A DNA stretch of 64,000 nt from contig NC_011312.1 of the NCBI RefSeq assembly GCF_000196495.1, positions 558,001 to 622,000 on the forward strand, given 5' to 3'. Within the stretch, counting starts at the first letter, position 1; the number at the start of each line of letters is the position of its first letter. The position numbers were made by a program, and so were the translations under genes. Of this stretch, positions 25,488-33,927 are shown piece after piece. The DNA comes from Aliivibrio salmonicida LFI1238 (GTDB taxonomy: Bacteria > Pseudomonadota > Gammaproteobacteria > Enterobacterales > Vibrionaceae). The notes under the pieces are model-generated. The model did not search any database. It was not told where the DNA came from and saw nothing but the letters and a program-made list of their open reading frames with translations.

Positions 25488-26600
25488 GTGATTATTATTA
25501 GATATTTGATCAAGGAAACATTAAAGAGCCAATTAGCGATCTTTTTTGTGCTGTTTTTGATCTTTATGAGCCAAAAATTTATACAGATTTTAGCCGATGC
25601 ATCGGATGGAGATATTCCGGGGGGATTAATTTTATCATTAGTTGGCTATAACATGCCTGCAATGGGGCTATTGATGCTGCCTCTGAGTATTTTTATTGGT
25701 ATTTTGCTGACCTTCGGTCGCCTATATGCAGAAAGTGAAATTACGGTAATGAATGCGACAGGGATGGGGAATTCAATCCTTATTCGAGCTGCGCTTTATC
25801 TTGCATTAATTACAGGCAGTATTGCGGCAGTGAACTCACTTTGGTTATCGCCTTGGAGCCAAGAGCAAAGTACCAAGTTGATGGAAAATGTAGAATCAGA
25901 TGCCGGTATTGAACTCTTACAGAAAGGGCAGTTTAAGCCGTCTCCGGATGGTAAAGCCGTTGTTTTTATAGATGATATTAGCGACAAAGGCGGAAAGCAT
26001 TTAGTTAATATATTTTTAGCACAGCCAGTACCTAATGATTCATTGAGACCAAGTGTCCTGATTTCTGAAAAAGGAACGGTTAAGCAATTAGACGATGGTC
26101 GCCAAGTGTTGGTGCTTGATAACGGCACTCGTTATGAAGGAATACCGACTCGTCTTGATTACCTTGAAAGTAATTTTGAATCTTACGAAGTTCTTATTGG
26201 TCAAAAAGAAGTGAAAGAAAAACGTCGGGATTGGGACGCACTTCCAACGTTAGATCTAATTAAACGCACAGAATTAGAAGCCAAAGCTGAATTGCAATGG
26301 CGTATTTCTTTAATTTTGTGTATCCCATTATTGACGATGGTGGTGGTACCGTTATCGGCGGTTAACCCTCGACAAGGGCGGTTTGCTAAACTTGCCCCAG
26401 CGATTTTATTGTATCTGGCTTATTTCTTATCATTAAGTGCGGGTAAATCAGCGATAGAAGAGGGAAGTTTGCATCCATCCGTTGGATTGTGGGCTATTAA
26501 TGCCGTGCTACTGATTATTGGTATAATATTGAACTCAATGGACAGTGTTTTTGTGAGAAAGCTGAAAGATAAGATGCGGAGAAAACCAAAACATGTTTAA
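25488..26600 (+). CDS. lptF: LPS export permease LptF
   Basis: Inner-membrane half-permease of the LptB2FG transporter that extracts LPS. It starts with GTG (MIIIRYLIKETLKSQLA), as the alignment with E. coli LptF demands. Six transmembrane segments are visible, three in each half, around a periplasmic jellyroll domain (about residues 125-250). Length is 370 residues (E. coli 366). It overlaps lptG by 8 bp. The family core ESEITVMNATGM is present. Confidence 0.96.
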   Translation: MIIIRYLIKETLKSQLAIFFVLFLIFMSQKFIQILADASDGDIPGGLILSLVGYNMPAMGLLMLPLSIFIGILLTFGRLYAESEITVMNATGMGNSILIRAALYLALITGSIAAVNSLWLSPWSQEQSTKLMENVESDAGIELLQKGQFKPSPDGKAVVFIDDISDKGGKHLVNIFLAQPVPNDSLRPSVLISEKGTVKQLDDGRQVLVLDNGTRYEGIPTRLDYLESNFESYEVLIGQKEVKEKRRDWDALPTLDLIKRTELEAKAELQWRISLILCIPLLTMVVVPLSAVNPRQGRFAKLAPAILLYLAYFLSLSAGKSAIEEGSLHPSVGLWAINAVLLIIGIILNSMDSVFVRKLKDKMRRKPKHV

Positions 26601-27669
26601 GATTTTAGATTGGTATATAGGCCGTACTATTATCGCGACATCATCACTGTGTTTAGTGACGTTAGTCGGTTTGTCATCAATCATTAAGTACGTTGAACAA
26701 TTACGTAAGGTTGGTAAAGGGACATACGATCTTCTTGATGCGTTGTATTTCGTCATATTAAGTATGCCACGTGATATTGAGATGTTCTTTCCTATGGCAG
26801 CTTTACTTGGTGCTTTGATTGGCCTAGGCATGCTAGCGGCAAGTTCTGAGCTAGTTGTAATGCAAGCGGCTGGCTATTCTAAGTTAGATATTGGTATCTC
26901 TGTATTAAAAACGGCCATTCCATTAATGCTGATGGTAATGGCATTAGGGCAATGGGGCGCGCCTCAAGCTCAGAAGATGGCTCGTGATTTACGTGCATTT
27001 TCTATCTCAGGAGGCAATATTGCTTCAATGAGAACTGGTGTGTGGGCTAAAGATGGGAATGATTTCATCTATCTATCTCGCGTTGATGACCAAGCTAAAC
27101 TGTATGGCGTTACGCTATGGCAGTTTGATAAAGAGAGAAAGTTAGATGACATTGTTTTTGCTAAAAAAGCAGAATATGAATCTAAAGAAGAAGGATGGAA
27201 ACTGATTGATGTTTCCATCACTGATATGAAAGATGAGAATATAATTACAGAGAAAAAACTCGATTCCTTAAGTTGGTCGACGACATTAACGCCTGATAAA
27301 TTAGCCGTTGTTAGTGTGAAGCCTGAAGAACAATCTTTAACGGGGCTGTATGATTATGTTAACTATTTAAAAGATTCAGAATTAGATGCTTCCCGCTATG
27401 AATTGGCATTTTGGCGTAAGGCGTTACAACCAATATCTGTTGCGGTAATGATGCTCTTAGCACTGTCTTTTGTTTTTGGGCCATTACGTAGTGTAACGAT
27501 GGGGGCGAGAATACTTTCTGGTGTGATTGCCGGGTTTAGTTTTTATATTTCCAATGAAGTGTTTGGCCCAATGACCTTGGTGTATAATATACATCCTATT
27601 TTTGGCGCTTTGGGGCCCAGTTTTGTCTTTCTTTTGATTACCTTAGGGTTATTAAATAGAAAGCTCTAG
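26593..27669 (+). CDS. lptG: LPS export permease LptG
   Basis: Partner permease of LptF. The 358 residues show the same plan: N-terminal DWYIGRTIIATSSLCLVTLV, the coupling-region motif ASSELVVMQAAGYS, a periplasmic domain (about residues 130-255) and three C-terminal membrane segments (for example ISVAVMMLLALSFVFGPL). It overlaps lptF and is closed by a terminator. Works with lptB, lptC and lptA at the left end of the window. Confidence 0.96.
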   Translation: MFKILDWYIGRTIIATSSLCLVTLVGLSSIIKYVEQLRKVGKGTYDLLDALYFVILSMPRDIEMFFPMAALLGALIGLGMLAASSELVVMQAAGYSKLDIGISVLKTAIPLMLMVMALGQWGAPQAQKMARDLRAFSISGGNIASMRTGVWAKDGNDFIYLSRVDDQAKLYGVTLWQFDKERKLDDIVFAKKAEYESKEEGWKLIDVSITDMKDENIITEKKLDSLSWSTTLTPDKLAVVSVKPEEQSLTGLYDYVNYLKDSELDASRYELAFWRKALQPISVAVMMLLALSFVFGPLRSVTMGARILSGVIAGFSFYISNEVFGPMTLVYNIHPIFGALGPSFVFLLITLGLLNRKL

Positions 27670-27688
27670 TATAAATAGTATTGATTAT

Positions 27689-27722
27689 AGAAAAGGAGAT
27701 ACGACTAAGTATCTCCTTTTTT
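27689..27722 (+). terminator. Terminator after lptFG
   Basis: AAAGGAGATAC and GTATCTCCTTT pair around a six-base loop, followed by a T-run. It may also serve the convergent RDD gene. Confidence 0.88.
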
Positions 27723-27745
27723 TGTACGTAAAAAATAGAGAGAAG

Positions 27746-28210
27746 CTAAACCGCTTTGTCTAATACGATGACTTGTGTCTTAGCCCATGTATCTTGAAAT
27801 GCTGAGTTATCTTGAGAGATAAAAACAAGGAAGTTACCCAATCCAAAAGCTGAGGTCGACATACGGATAATGGCTTGAGTTAAGGTAATTGGTGAACCAT
27901 CAAACTGTTGAACTTGAAGTTTCCATGCACGCATACCAAGTGTTTGTCCTTTACACCAGAAATAGGCAAAAAATCCAACAAAAACAGAGATCAGAGTGAT
28001 TGGGTATAAATTACTCCACATTGGGTCGTTATTTAGATAAGAGCTAACATCAGGGTAGCTACCATAGCTAATTAATCCCATACCATAGAGCATCTCAAGG
28101 GTTGCTACAATTATCCCACCAGTAAGCATCATAATAGCGCTGATAATGAGCGTGTCGTAAAACCAAGCTCCCATACGACGCATAAAGCCTGCTTGTTTTT
28201 GTGTCTTCAT
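27746..28210 (-). CDS. RDD family membrane protein
   Basis: A 154-residue inner-membrane protein with an RDD domain: GFMRRMGAWFYDTLIISAIM begins the first membrane segment with the R/D pattern that names the family, and CKGQTLGMRAWKLQVQ is the second conserved stretch. Three hydrophobic segments are visible. The start at 28210 is favoured by GGAAGAA just upstream; 28222 is also open. Family members have been linked to Na+/H+ exchange in a few cases, but no function can be assigned here. Confidence 0.85.
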   Translation of the reverse strand: MKTQKQAGFMRRMGAWFYDTLIISAIMMLTGGIIVATLEMLYGMGLISYGSYPDVSSYLNNDPMWSNLYPITLISVFVGFFAYFWCKGQTLGMRAWKLQVQQFDGSPITLTQAIIRMSTSAFGLGNFLVFISQDNSAFQDTWAKTQVIVLDKAV

Positions 28211-28389
28211 TTTTTCTTCCATAAATTTAAAAAACTAGCAGCAGTATAACGACAGAAGAGTTAAAAATGAAAAGTTGATTGTAAATAACTGTTGAATATT
28301 TCAGCAAACAATACGGTAGAGTAATAAAGAGCTTGCGCGACTATGATCTCTGAGTATAATCAACCGCATCAAGCAGCAATGCTGATAAA

Positions 28390-28474
28390 GCCGGTATGGT
28401 GAAATTGGTATACACGAGGGATTCAAAATCCCTTTCCGAAAGGAGTGGCGGTTCAAGTCCGCCTACCGGTACCA
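28390..28474 (+). tRNA. tRNA-Leu (CAA)
   Basis: An 85-nt class II tRNA with a long variable arm and encoded CCA (28472-28474). The anticodon stem-loop GGGATTCAAAATCCC gives anticodon CAA, reading UUG. Acceptor arms GCCGGTA and TACCGGT end in a G-U first pair, as in E. coli tRNA-Leu (UAA). The T-arm GGTTCAAGTCC is standard. Confidence 0.95.
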
Positions 28475-28485
28475 CATTTAAATGA

Positions 28486-28513
28486 CAAAGCCTCGATGAA
28501 AATCGGGGCTTTG
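28486..28513 (+). terminator. Hairpin after tRNA-Leu
   Basis: CAAAGCC..CGAT pairs with ATCG..GGGCTTTG around GAAA. The T-tract is short (TTGTTG), so termination may be weak or the hairpin may guide 3' processing. Confidence 0.6.
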
Positions 28514-28576
28514 TTGTATCTGGGATATGGAAAGTATCTGCGATATAGAAAAATACTCAATAGTTCTGTAGATATA

Positions 28577-28605
28577 AAAAGCCCCGACCGAAGTCAGGGC
28601 TTTAA
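28577..28605 (-). terminator. Terminator of the DUF2999 gene
   Basis: On the minus strand AAAGCCCTGAC and GTCGGGGCTTT pair around TTCG and are followed by TTATATC. It lies 20 bp after the stop. Confidence 0.8.
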
Positions 28606-28621
28606 TGTTTGTAGAAAACGA

Positions 28622-28879
28622 TTATTTATTCTCTTCAAGCTTCGCTTTTGCTTCTTCTACTTTTGAAAAATCCAAACCTAATTCTTCAACCGCTTCTTTA
28701 ATTAAGCTAGGGTTTGTCATTACCATCATCATTAATGGTTGTAGTTTTTCTTGTGGAATACCTAAGCTTTGAATGGTTGCCATTGCCGCTAATGGATTTT
28801 GTGTTAGCGCTTGAAATACTTCTGTGATTTTTTCATCGCTAACATTGTGTTCTTTTAGTGTTTGGATAATTGGGTTCAT
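28622..28879 (-). CDS. DUF2999 family protein
   Basis: An 85-residue soluble protein of unknown function, recognised as the small Vibrionaceae family DUF2999 (MNPIIQTLKEHNVSDEKI, ALTQNPLAAMATIQSLGIP, MTNPSLIKEAVEELGLDFSKV). The start at 28879 is chosen because GAGGA lies eight bases upstream; the frame extends five codons further. Helical throughout, ending in a charged K/E-rich tail. Flanked by tRNA-Leu and dgkA, with its own terminator. Confidence 0.8.
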   Translation of the reverse strand: MNPIIQTLKEHNVSDEKITEVFQALTQNPLAAMATIQSLGIPQEKLQPLMMMVMTNPSLIKEAVEELGLDFSKVEEAKAKLEENK

Positions 28880-28954
28880 TAGAACGATCCTCATTTAAAT
28901 GGATGTTTTATGTTTGAGTTTACTGGTTCAAACATAAAGTCATAAAACTAATTA

Positions 28955-29341
28955 CTATAAATAATGGCTGCCTAGAATCATCAACCAAGTAAAACCGGCA
29001 AGGCATAGAGCGACGAAGACAGCCGAAGAGCCAATGTCTTTTGCTCTACCACTTAACTCATGATGTTCAGGTCCAATACGGTCTACAACGGCTTCTATGG
29101 CTGAATTAAGCAGCTCAACGATAAATATTAAGACAAAGACACCAATCAACAAGATCTTTTCTACAATGGTGACATCAAGCAATAGAGCGATAGGCGCCGT
29201 AATGACAAGCATTGCAAATTCTTGACGAACAGCGGCTTCATGCTTAAATGCAGCTTTCAGTCCTTGCATAGAAAATTGTGTGGCTTTAATTACTCGTTTT
29301 ATCCCAGTGTTTGCTGGTTTCCCTGATGGAGTATCTGTCAT
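28955..29341 (-). CDS. dgkA: Diacylglycerol kinase DgkA
   Basis: Small trimeric inner-membrane kinase that recycles diacylglycerol to phosphatidic acid with ATP. The 128 residues hold an N-terminal amphipathic helix and three membrane segments. The catalytic core is visible: EFAMLVI, then VELLNSAIEAVVDRIGPEHH (with the Glu and Asn of the active site) and SGRAKDIGSSAVFVAL. Length and order match E. coli DgkA (122). Confidence 0.95.
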   Translation of the reverse strand: MTDTPSGKPANTGIKRVIKATQFSMQGLKAAFKHEAAVRQEFAMLVITAPIALLLDVTIVEKILLIGVFVLIFIVELLNSAIEAVVDRIGPEHHELSGRAKDIGSSAVFVALCLAGFTWLMILGSHYL

Positions 29342-29456
29342 GGTGTAGCCTTAATGGAGAAGTAATATTAATGTCCAATAACATCAAATGATACGTGAAA
29401 TTGGGATTGGTAAGAATGGGTATTATGGTAGTGTCGAGTTTATTAAATAACAAGCA

Positions 29457-29490
29457 TAAAAAAAGCCTCGTCAAATGACGAGGCTTTTTA
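29457..29490 (-). terminator. Terminator of the tRNA operon
   Basis: AAGCCTCGTC and GACGAGGCTT form a perfect stem around AAAT, with T-runs on both sides, just downstream of the last tRNA-Asn. A decayed copy lies at 29778-29806. Confidence 0.85.
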
Positions 29491-29492
29491 AA

Positions 29493-29568
29493 TGGCTCCC
29501 TTTGCTGGACTTGAACCAGCGACATACGGATTAACAGTCCGGCGTTCTACCAACTGAACTAAAAGGGA
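29493..29568 (-). tRNA. tRNA-Asn (GTT), copy 1
   Basis: 76 nt with encoded CCA. Starts TCCCTTTTAGTTCAG; the anticodon loop CTGTTAA gives GTT. Last gene of the minus-strand tRNA operon. Sequence identical to 29811-29886. Confidence 0.97.
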
Positions 29569-29575
29569 ATTATAA

Positions 29576-29651
29576 TGGTGCCTCGAGGCGGAATCGAACC
29601 ACCGACACGAGGATTTTCAATCCTCTGCTCTACCGACTGAGCTATCGAGGC
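29576..29651 (-). tRNA. tRNA-Phe (GAA), copy 1
   Basis: 76 nt with encoded CCA. Acceptor GCCTCGA, anticodon loop TTGAAAA gives GAA. Identical to 29893-29968; the third tRNA-Phe at 30128 differs in the acceptor stem. Confidence 0.97.
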
Positions 29652-29658
29652 AAAAAAA

Positions 29659-29734
<76 letters not shown>

Positions 29735-29777
29735 ACACTATATTTTTTTGCAATCACTGAATTAAATCAGTAATAAA

Positions 29778-29806
29778 AAAAAACTCGTCCTATGACAAGG
29801 CTTTTG
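29778..29806 (-). other. Decayed copy of the tRNA-operon terminator
   Basis: CTCGTCCTATGACAAGGC lies at the place, relative to tRNA-Asn copy 2, that the perfect hairpin GCCTCGTCAAATGACGAGGC holds relative to copy 1. Lost bases and mismatches leave only a weak stem, so transcription can pass through. Confidence 0.65.
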
Positions 29807-29810
29807 AATG

Positions 29811-29886
29811 TGGCTCCCTTTGCTGGACTTGAACCAGCGACATACGGATTAACAGTCCGGCGTTCTACCAACTGAACTAAAAGGGA
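29811..29886 (-). tRNA. tRNA-Asn (GTT), copy 2
   Basis: 76 nt with encoded CCA, identical to 29493-29568 and offset from it by 318 bp. Anticodon GTT. Confidence 0.97.
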
Positions 29887-29892
29887 ATTGTA

Positions 29893-29968
29893 TGGTGCCT
29901 CGAGGCGGAATCGAACCACCGACACGAGGATTTTCAATCCTCTGCTCTACCGACTGAGCTATCGAGGC
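29893..29968 (-). tRNA. tRNA-Phe (GAA), copy 2
   Basis: 76 nt with encoded CCA, identical to 29576-29651 at an offset of 317 bp. Anticodon GAA. Confidence 0.97.
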
Positions 29969-29975
29969 AAAAGAA

Positions 29976-30051
<76 letters not shown>

Positions 30052-30127
30052 ACACTAAATTCTTTTGACTATTCGTGATCTAGCATTTAATAAATAAATC
30101 TAGAACTACACCAACAATCTTATTGTA

Positions 30128-30203
30128 TGGTGCCCGGAGGCGGAATCGAACCACCGACACGAGGATTTTCAATCCTCTGCTCTACCGACTGAGCTATCCG
30201 GGC
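30128..30203 (-). tRNA. tRNA-Phe (GAA), copy 3, first gene of the operon
   Basis: 76 nt with encoded CCA. Its body matches the other two tRNA-Phe genes, but the acceptor stem is GCCCGGA/TCCGGGC instead of GCCTCGA/TCGAGGC, with pairing kept by compensating changes. Nearest the promoter. Confidence 0.97.
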
Positions 30204-30213
30204 AACGAGCGCT

Positions 30214-30242
30214 ATTAAACGGATTTTTGCCCTCACCGTCAA
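30214..30242 (-). promoter_or_regulatory. Promoter of the seven-tRNA operon
   Basis: On the minus strand TTGACG (30242-30237) and TTTAAT (30219-30214) are spaced by 17 bases and followed by a GC-rich AGCGCTC discriminator, typical of stringently controlled stable-RNA promoters. A T/A-rich stretch just upstream could act as an UP element. Confidence 0.75.
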
Positions 30243-30312
30243 CTTTTTTTTTCAAAATAGTCCGTTTTTTTGATCGTTTGATTGATTATCCATCGAATAG
30301 GCTGTTTTATCG

Positions 30313-31449
30313 CTAAATCTTCCCTGAATTGAACTCTTTTTTATAGGCGGTTACTTTTTCTAGGTAACGTCTTGCTTCCGCATTCTTATGCTTTTTAGTT
30401 AAAGCCCAATAGACTTGGTTCGGATTTAAACTATTAATGTCGTTAATTGCACGACTTCTGCTACTGCTAAAGGTAGTAAATACACCACCAGCACCACCGT
30501 TATAAGCTGAAATCATGCTGTATTGTTTTGAAATCGGATTTCTAATGTCTTTTAGGTAACGTGTTTTCAATATATGAAAGTAAGCGGCGCCGGTATCAAT
30601 GTTGTTATGTGGGTTAAATAAATACTCGGGTGTAGGATCGCCGGATTTTTTCTTCACCAATTTAAAAACATCACGTCCAGCGGTTTTAGGTACCACTTGC
30701 ATTAATCCATACGCATTGGCCCAACTTACGGCATAAGGATTAAAACTACTTTCTGTTCTGATGATGGAGTAAATCAAATCTTCAGGAATGTCGTAACGTT
30801 GAGATGCTTTACGAACAATATCGGCATATTGGTATTCACGCAGTTGTTCGTGGTTTTTAACCATAGGAATATCAACGTAATATGCTTTTTTATAGTCGAT
30901 ATTTTTTTGTTTTAAATGATGTGCAATGAGGTAATCAGCGTAACGGCTTGCGCGCCATGACCATTCAATCGGTTTTTTATCTTGATCGAGGACTTGCTGA
31001 TAAAGAAATGGTTTTCCACCTAAGGTGACATCAGCGTCTGAATACAAATCAACACCAGCAGGGTCATCTGGTGTGAGTAGGGTGGTGATAATAGCTTGAC
31101 GCAAATGCGCTTTAGGCTCGGTTCCTGCTACGGTTTCGACGGTGACTCGCCCTGACGTGAAATCGACTTGAGAGCGACTCAGATACCCATCCGTGTATTT
31201 TACGTAAGAACGTTTACCTGCAGTGATGAGGTTTTTCTTCCCCCAACGCTTCTCAATGTTGCCATTAAAACTGCTTATTAAAGAGTCGAGGGCTTTTAGA
31301 TCTTTGGTAAATTGCCCAGGAAGAGGGGCTAAATTTTTAGCAAAACGGTTGGTGGTGTCGTAATTAATACCAAAGGTCGATTCTATGGATTCTCGGCTAC
31401 AGCTGGTGAGAAAAAGACATGTAGAGACAATTAAGATAATTTTTTTCAT
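30313..31449 (-). CDS. mltC: Membrane-bound lytic murein transglycosylase MltC
   Basis: Outer-membrane lipoprotein that cleaves peptidoglycan glycan strands to 1,6-anhydromuropeptides. The signal peptide ends in the lipobox LTSC with lipidated Cys17. The SLT domain (about residues 215-340) carries the catalytic glutamate in IIRTESSFNPYAVSWANAYG, then GLMQVVP and MISAYNGGAGGV. Length is 378 residues (E. coli 359). It follows mutY and yggX, but a hairpin at 31519-31547 lies between. Confidence 0.96.
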   Translation of the reverse strand: MKKIILIVSTCLFLTSCSRESIESTFGINYDTTNRFAKNLAPLPGQFTKDLKALDSLISSFNGNIEKRWGKKNLITAGKRSYVKYTDGYLSRSQVDFTSGRVTVETVAGTEPKAHLRQAIITTLLTPDDPAGVDLYSDADVTLGGKPFLYQQVLDQDKKPIEWSWRASRYADYLIAHHLKQKNIDYKKAYYVDIPMVKNHEQLREYQYADIVRKASQRYDIPEDLIYSIIRTESSFNPYAVSWANAYGLMQVVPKTAGRDVFKLVKKKSGDPTPEYLFNPHNNIDTGAAYFHILKTRYLKDIRNPISKQYSMISAYNGGAGGVFTTFSSSRSRAINDINSLNPNQVYWALTKKHKNAEARRYLEKVTAYKKEFNSGKI

Positions 31450-31518
31450 AAAGGCTATATAGATAAGAACTCGTAATAAGGTTAACGGCAGAATGGCCTC
31501 GAACTAAAAAAGAATAAA

Positions 31519-31547
31519 AATAAAGCAGCGACTAGGCTGCTTTATTT
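31519..31547 (-). terminator. Terminator between yggX and mltC
   Basis: On the minus strand AATAAAGCAGC and GCTGCTTTATT pair around a short loop, followed by TTTATTCTTTTTT. Confidence 0.8.
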
Positions 31548-31559
31548 AAGAAAAAACGA

Positions 31560-31832
31560 TTACTTGCTTGGTGGGGTGTAGCCATCAATGACAACATCTT
31601 TACCGTCAAATAGGAACCCTTCCATTTCTGTTTCTAGCATCTTACGGTGCTCAGGATCCATCATGTTTAGTTTCTTTTCATTAATTAGCATGGTTTGCTT
31701 ATGTTGCCATTGGCCCCACGCTTCTTTGGAGATGTTATCAAAAATACGTTTACCTAGTTCACCTGGGTAAAGTTGAAAATCTAGGCCATCGGCTTCTTTA
31801 TTTAAAAGAACGCAAAATACAGTGCGACTCAT
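31560..31832 (-). CDS. yggX: Probable Fe(2+)-trafficking protein YggX
   Basis: A 90-residue cytoplasmic protein linked to protection of Fe-S clusters from oxidative damage and part of the SoxRS response in enterics. Recognised from SRTVFCVLLNKEADGLDFQ, PGELGKRIFDNISKEAWGQW and the single conserved N-terminal cysteine. It follows mutY by 2 bp, the conserved mutY-yggX order; MutY itself is an Fe-S enzyme. Confidence 0.95.
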   Translation of the reverse strand: MSRTVFCVLLNKEADGLDFQLYPGELGKRIFDNISKEAWGQWQHKQTMLINEKKLNMMDPEHRKMLETEMEGFLFDGKDVVIDGYTPPSK

Positions 31833-31834
31833 GG

Positions 31835-32887
31835 TTATTCTCCATTAGAAATTTCGTACGGAAGGGCATCCAATAGTTTTTGTACTGGTGCTGCTAATCC
31901 TACCGTCATTGGTTGAGATAAGTTATACCAAACTCCGCGTGTTCCTTCCATCACCATGTTCGGTTTCTTCACCAGAGTGATAAGCACAGGGGTGATATCT
32001 AAGTGGTAATGGCTAAAGGTATGACGAAAAGCAATTAATTGTTGAGTGGATTTTATTTCGACACCATAGCGAACAGATAAATCAACTAAGGTATTCTCTG
32101 GTTGTTCAGGAAAGCAAAAAAGCCCGCCCCAAATTCCAGTCTGAGGTCTTTGCTCTAACCAAACTTCACCATCGTGATAATAAATGGCAAACCAAGCTTC
32201 TTTCATTGGTTTTTCTTTCTTCGGTTTTTTGGTGGGGAAATCCAATTGGCGATCTTGTGCTTTTGCTTGGCAAAGATCATTCACTGGGCAAATCTCACAC
32301 TTAGGCTTAGAACGAGTACAGACAATCGCCCCCATATCCATCATGGCTTGATTGTAGCGTTCGACTCCTAATTCTGGTGTATGTTCTTCTGCTATTTCCC
32401 ACATGGCATTTTCGACAGATTTCTTCCCTGACCATCCTTCAATAGCAAAGCAGCGAGATAAGGTTCGCTTTACATTACCATCTAAAATGGGATGACGTTG
32501 TTTAAGCGACAAGGAAAGTACGGCGCCAGCGGTAGATCGTCCAATTCCGGGTAAAGCGATCACTTCATCAATGGTTTCAGGAAATCGGCCATTATATTGC
32601 TCTGCGATGATCTGTGCGGTTTTATGTAAGTTTCGAGCACGGGCGTAATAACCAAGACCAGTCCATAAATGAAGAACTTCATCTTGATCGGCGTTCGCTA
32701 GGTCAATTACCGTAGGAAAGCGAGTCATGAAGCGTTCAAAATAAGGAATAACGGTAGTGACTTGAGTTTGTTGCAGCATGATTTCGGATAACCATACTTT
32801 ATAAGGTGTTTTTTCTAATTGCCAAGGCAACGTCTTACGGCCGTAATTATCGTACCATTCTAAGATGGCGTGAGAAAAAGAAGTCAT
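31835..32887 (-). CDS. mutY: A/G-specific adenine glycosylase MutY
   Basis: Removes adenine mispaired with 8-oxoguanine. The HhH-GPD domain shows LPGIGRSTAGAVLS followed by the catalytic aspartate in HPILDGNVKRTL. The [4Fe-4S] ligands follow the C-x6-C-x2-C-x5-C pattern in CTRSKPKCEICPVNDLC. The C-terminal NUDIX-like domain that reads 8-oxoG occupies about residues 225-345. Length is 350, as in E. coli. First gene before yggX, divergent from trmB. Confidence 0.97.
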   Translation of the reverse strand: MTSFSHAILEWYDNYGRKTLPWQLEKTPYKVWLSEIMLQQTQVTTVIPYFERFMTRFPTVIDLANADQDEVLHLWTGLGYYARARNLHKTAQIIAEQYNGRFPETIDEVIALPGIGRSTAGAVLSLSLKQRHPILDGNVKRTLSRCFAIEGWSGKKSVENAMWEIAEEHTPELGVERYNQAMMDMGAIVCTRSKPKCEICPVNDLCQAKAQDRQLDFPTKKPKKEKPMKEAWFAIYYHDGEVWLEQRPQTGIWGGLFCFPEQPENTLVDLSVRYGVEIKSTQQLIAFRHTFSHYHLDITPVLITLVKKPNMVMEGTRGVWYNLSQPMTVGLAAPVQKLLDALPYEISNGE

Positions 32888-33030
32888 GACATGCTCGATT
32901 GCTTTTTTATAATGGTGGGGATTGCATCATACTGTGATGAATTTGTACACCCGATAGAAAATAGGGGTATTCATACAAGTATTCAAAGTAAAGTATTTAC
33001 CGTGTTTATACGGAAAACGAAAGATAATGC

Positions 33031-33058
33031 TTGAACACTGGGCTAAACTTTGGATAAT
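33031..33058 (+). promoter_or_regulatory. Putative trmB promoter
   Basis: TTGAAC and GATAAT are separated by 16 bases, about 45 bp upstream of the trmB ATG. Good sigma-70 match in the 217-bp gap between divergent mutY and trmB. Confidence 0.6.
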
Positions 33059-33104
33059 GCCGGATCCACAATCCTTGTTCAGAGAATAACCAGGTTATCC
33101 AATC

Positions 33105-33821
33105 ATGACTGAAGTGACTAAAAACGACTTTACCGAAGAAGGTAAAATTGTTCGTAAAATTCGCAGCTTTGTACGCCGCGAAGGACGTTTAACGAAAGGC
33201 CAAGAAGGCGCTATTACTGAGTGCTGGTCTACCATGGGCATCGATTTTGTTGAGCAGGTGCTTGATTGGAACGAGGTGTTTGGTAACAACAACCCTGTCG
33301 TTTTAGAAATCGGTTTTGGTATGGGTGCATCTTTGGTTGAGATGGCGCAAAAAGCACCAGACGTTAATTTCCTTGGTATTGAAGTTCACCGCCCAGGTGT
33401 TGGTGCATGTCTTGCTGCTGCAAAAGAAGCGGGCGTAACTAACCTACGCGTGATGTGTCACGATGCGGTTGAAGTGTTTGAATCGATGATCCCTGATTCA
33501 TCAGTGACGACTCTGCAATTATTCTTCCCTGACCCATGGCATAAAGCGCGTCATCATAAGCGCCGCATCGTTAAAGCTGAATTTGCTGAGATGATCCGTC
33601 CTAAGCTCAATGCTGAAGGTGTTTTTCACATGGCAACAGATTGGGAAAACTACGCAGAACATATGATCGAAGTAATGAACGCGGCCCCAGGCTACGAAAA
33701 CATAGCAACTGATGGCGATTACATTCCTCGTCCAGATGAGCGTCCATTAACAAAATTTGAAGCTCGTGGTCACCGTTTAGGCCATGGCGTATGGGATATT
33801 AAATTCCGTCGTAACGCATAA
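33105..33821 (+). CDS. trmB: tRNA (guanine-N7-)-methyltransferase TrmB
   Basis: SAM-dependent enzyme that makes m7G46 in the tRNA variable loop. The SAM motif is LEIGFGMGASLVEMA (about residues 65-79), followed by FLGIEVHRPGVG and the catalytic region LQLFFPDPWHKARHHKRRIV. The 238 residues match E. coli (239). Divergent from mutY, as in E. coli, and followed by a terminator. Confidence 0.97.
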   Translation: MTEVTKNDFTEEGKIVRKIRSFVRREGRLTKGQEGAITECWSTMGIDFVEQVLDWNEVFGNNNPVVLEIGFGMGASLVEMAQKAPDVNFLGIEVHRPGVGACLAAAKEAGVTNLRVMCHDAVEVFESMIPDSSVTTLQLFFPDPWHKARHHKRRIVKAEFAEMIRPKLNAEGVFHMATDWENYAEHMIEVMNAAPGYENIATDGDYIPRPDERPLTKFEARGHRLGHGVWDIKFRRNA

Positions 33822-33871
33822 TTATAATCAGTAGTAAACTGATGCAGTGTCTAATACATTGCTTATAAATT

Positions 33872-33899
33872 TAAAGCCAACCTCTGTGTTGGCTTTTTT
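33872..33899 (+). terminator. Terminator after trmB
   Basis: AAAGCCAAC and GTTGGCTTT pair around a short loop, followed by TTTTG. Confidence 0.85.
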
Positions 33900-33927
33900 G
33901 TCCTTGCTGTGAAAGGAAGTAAAAATA

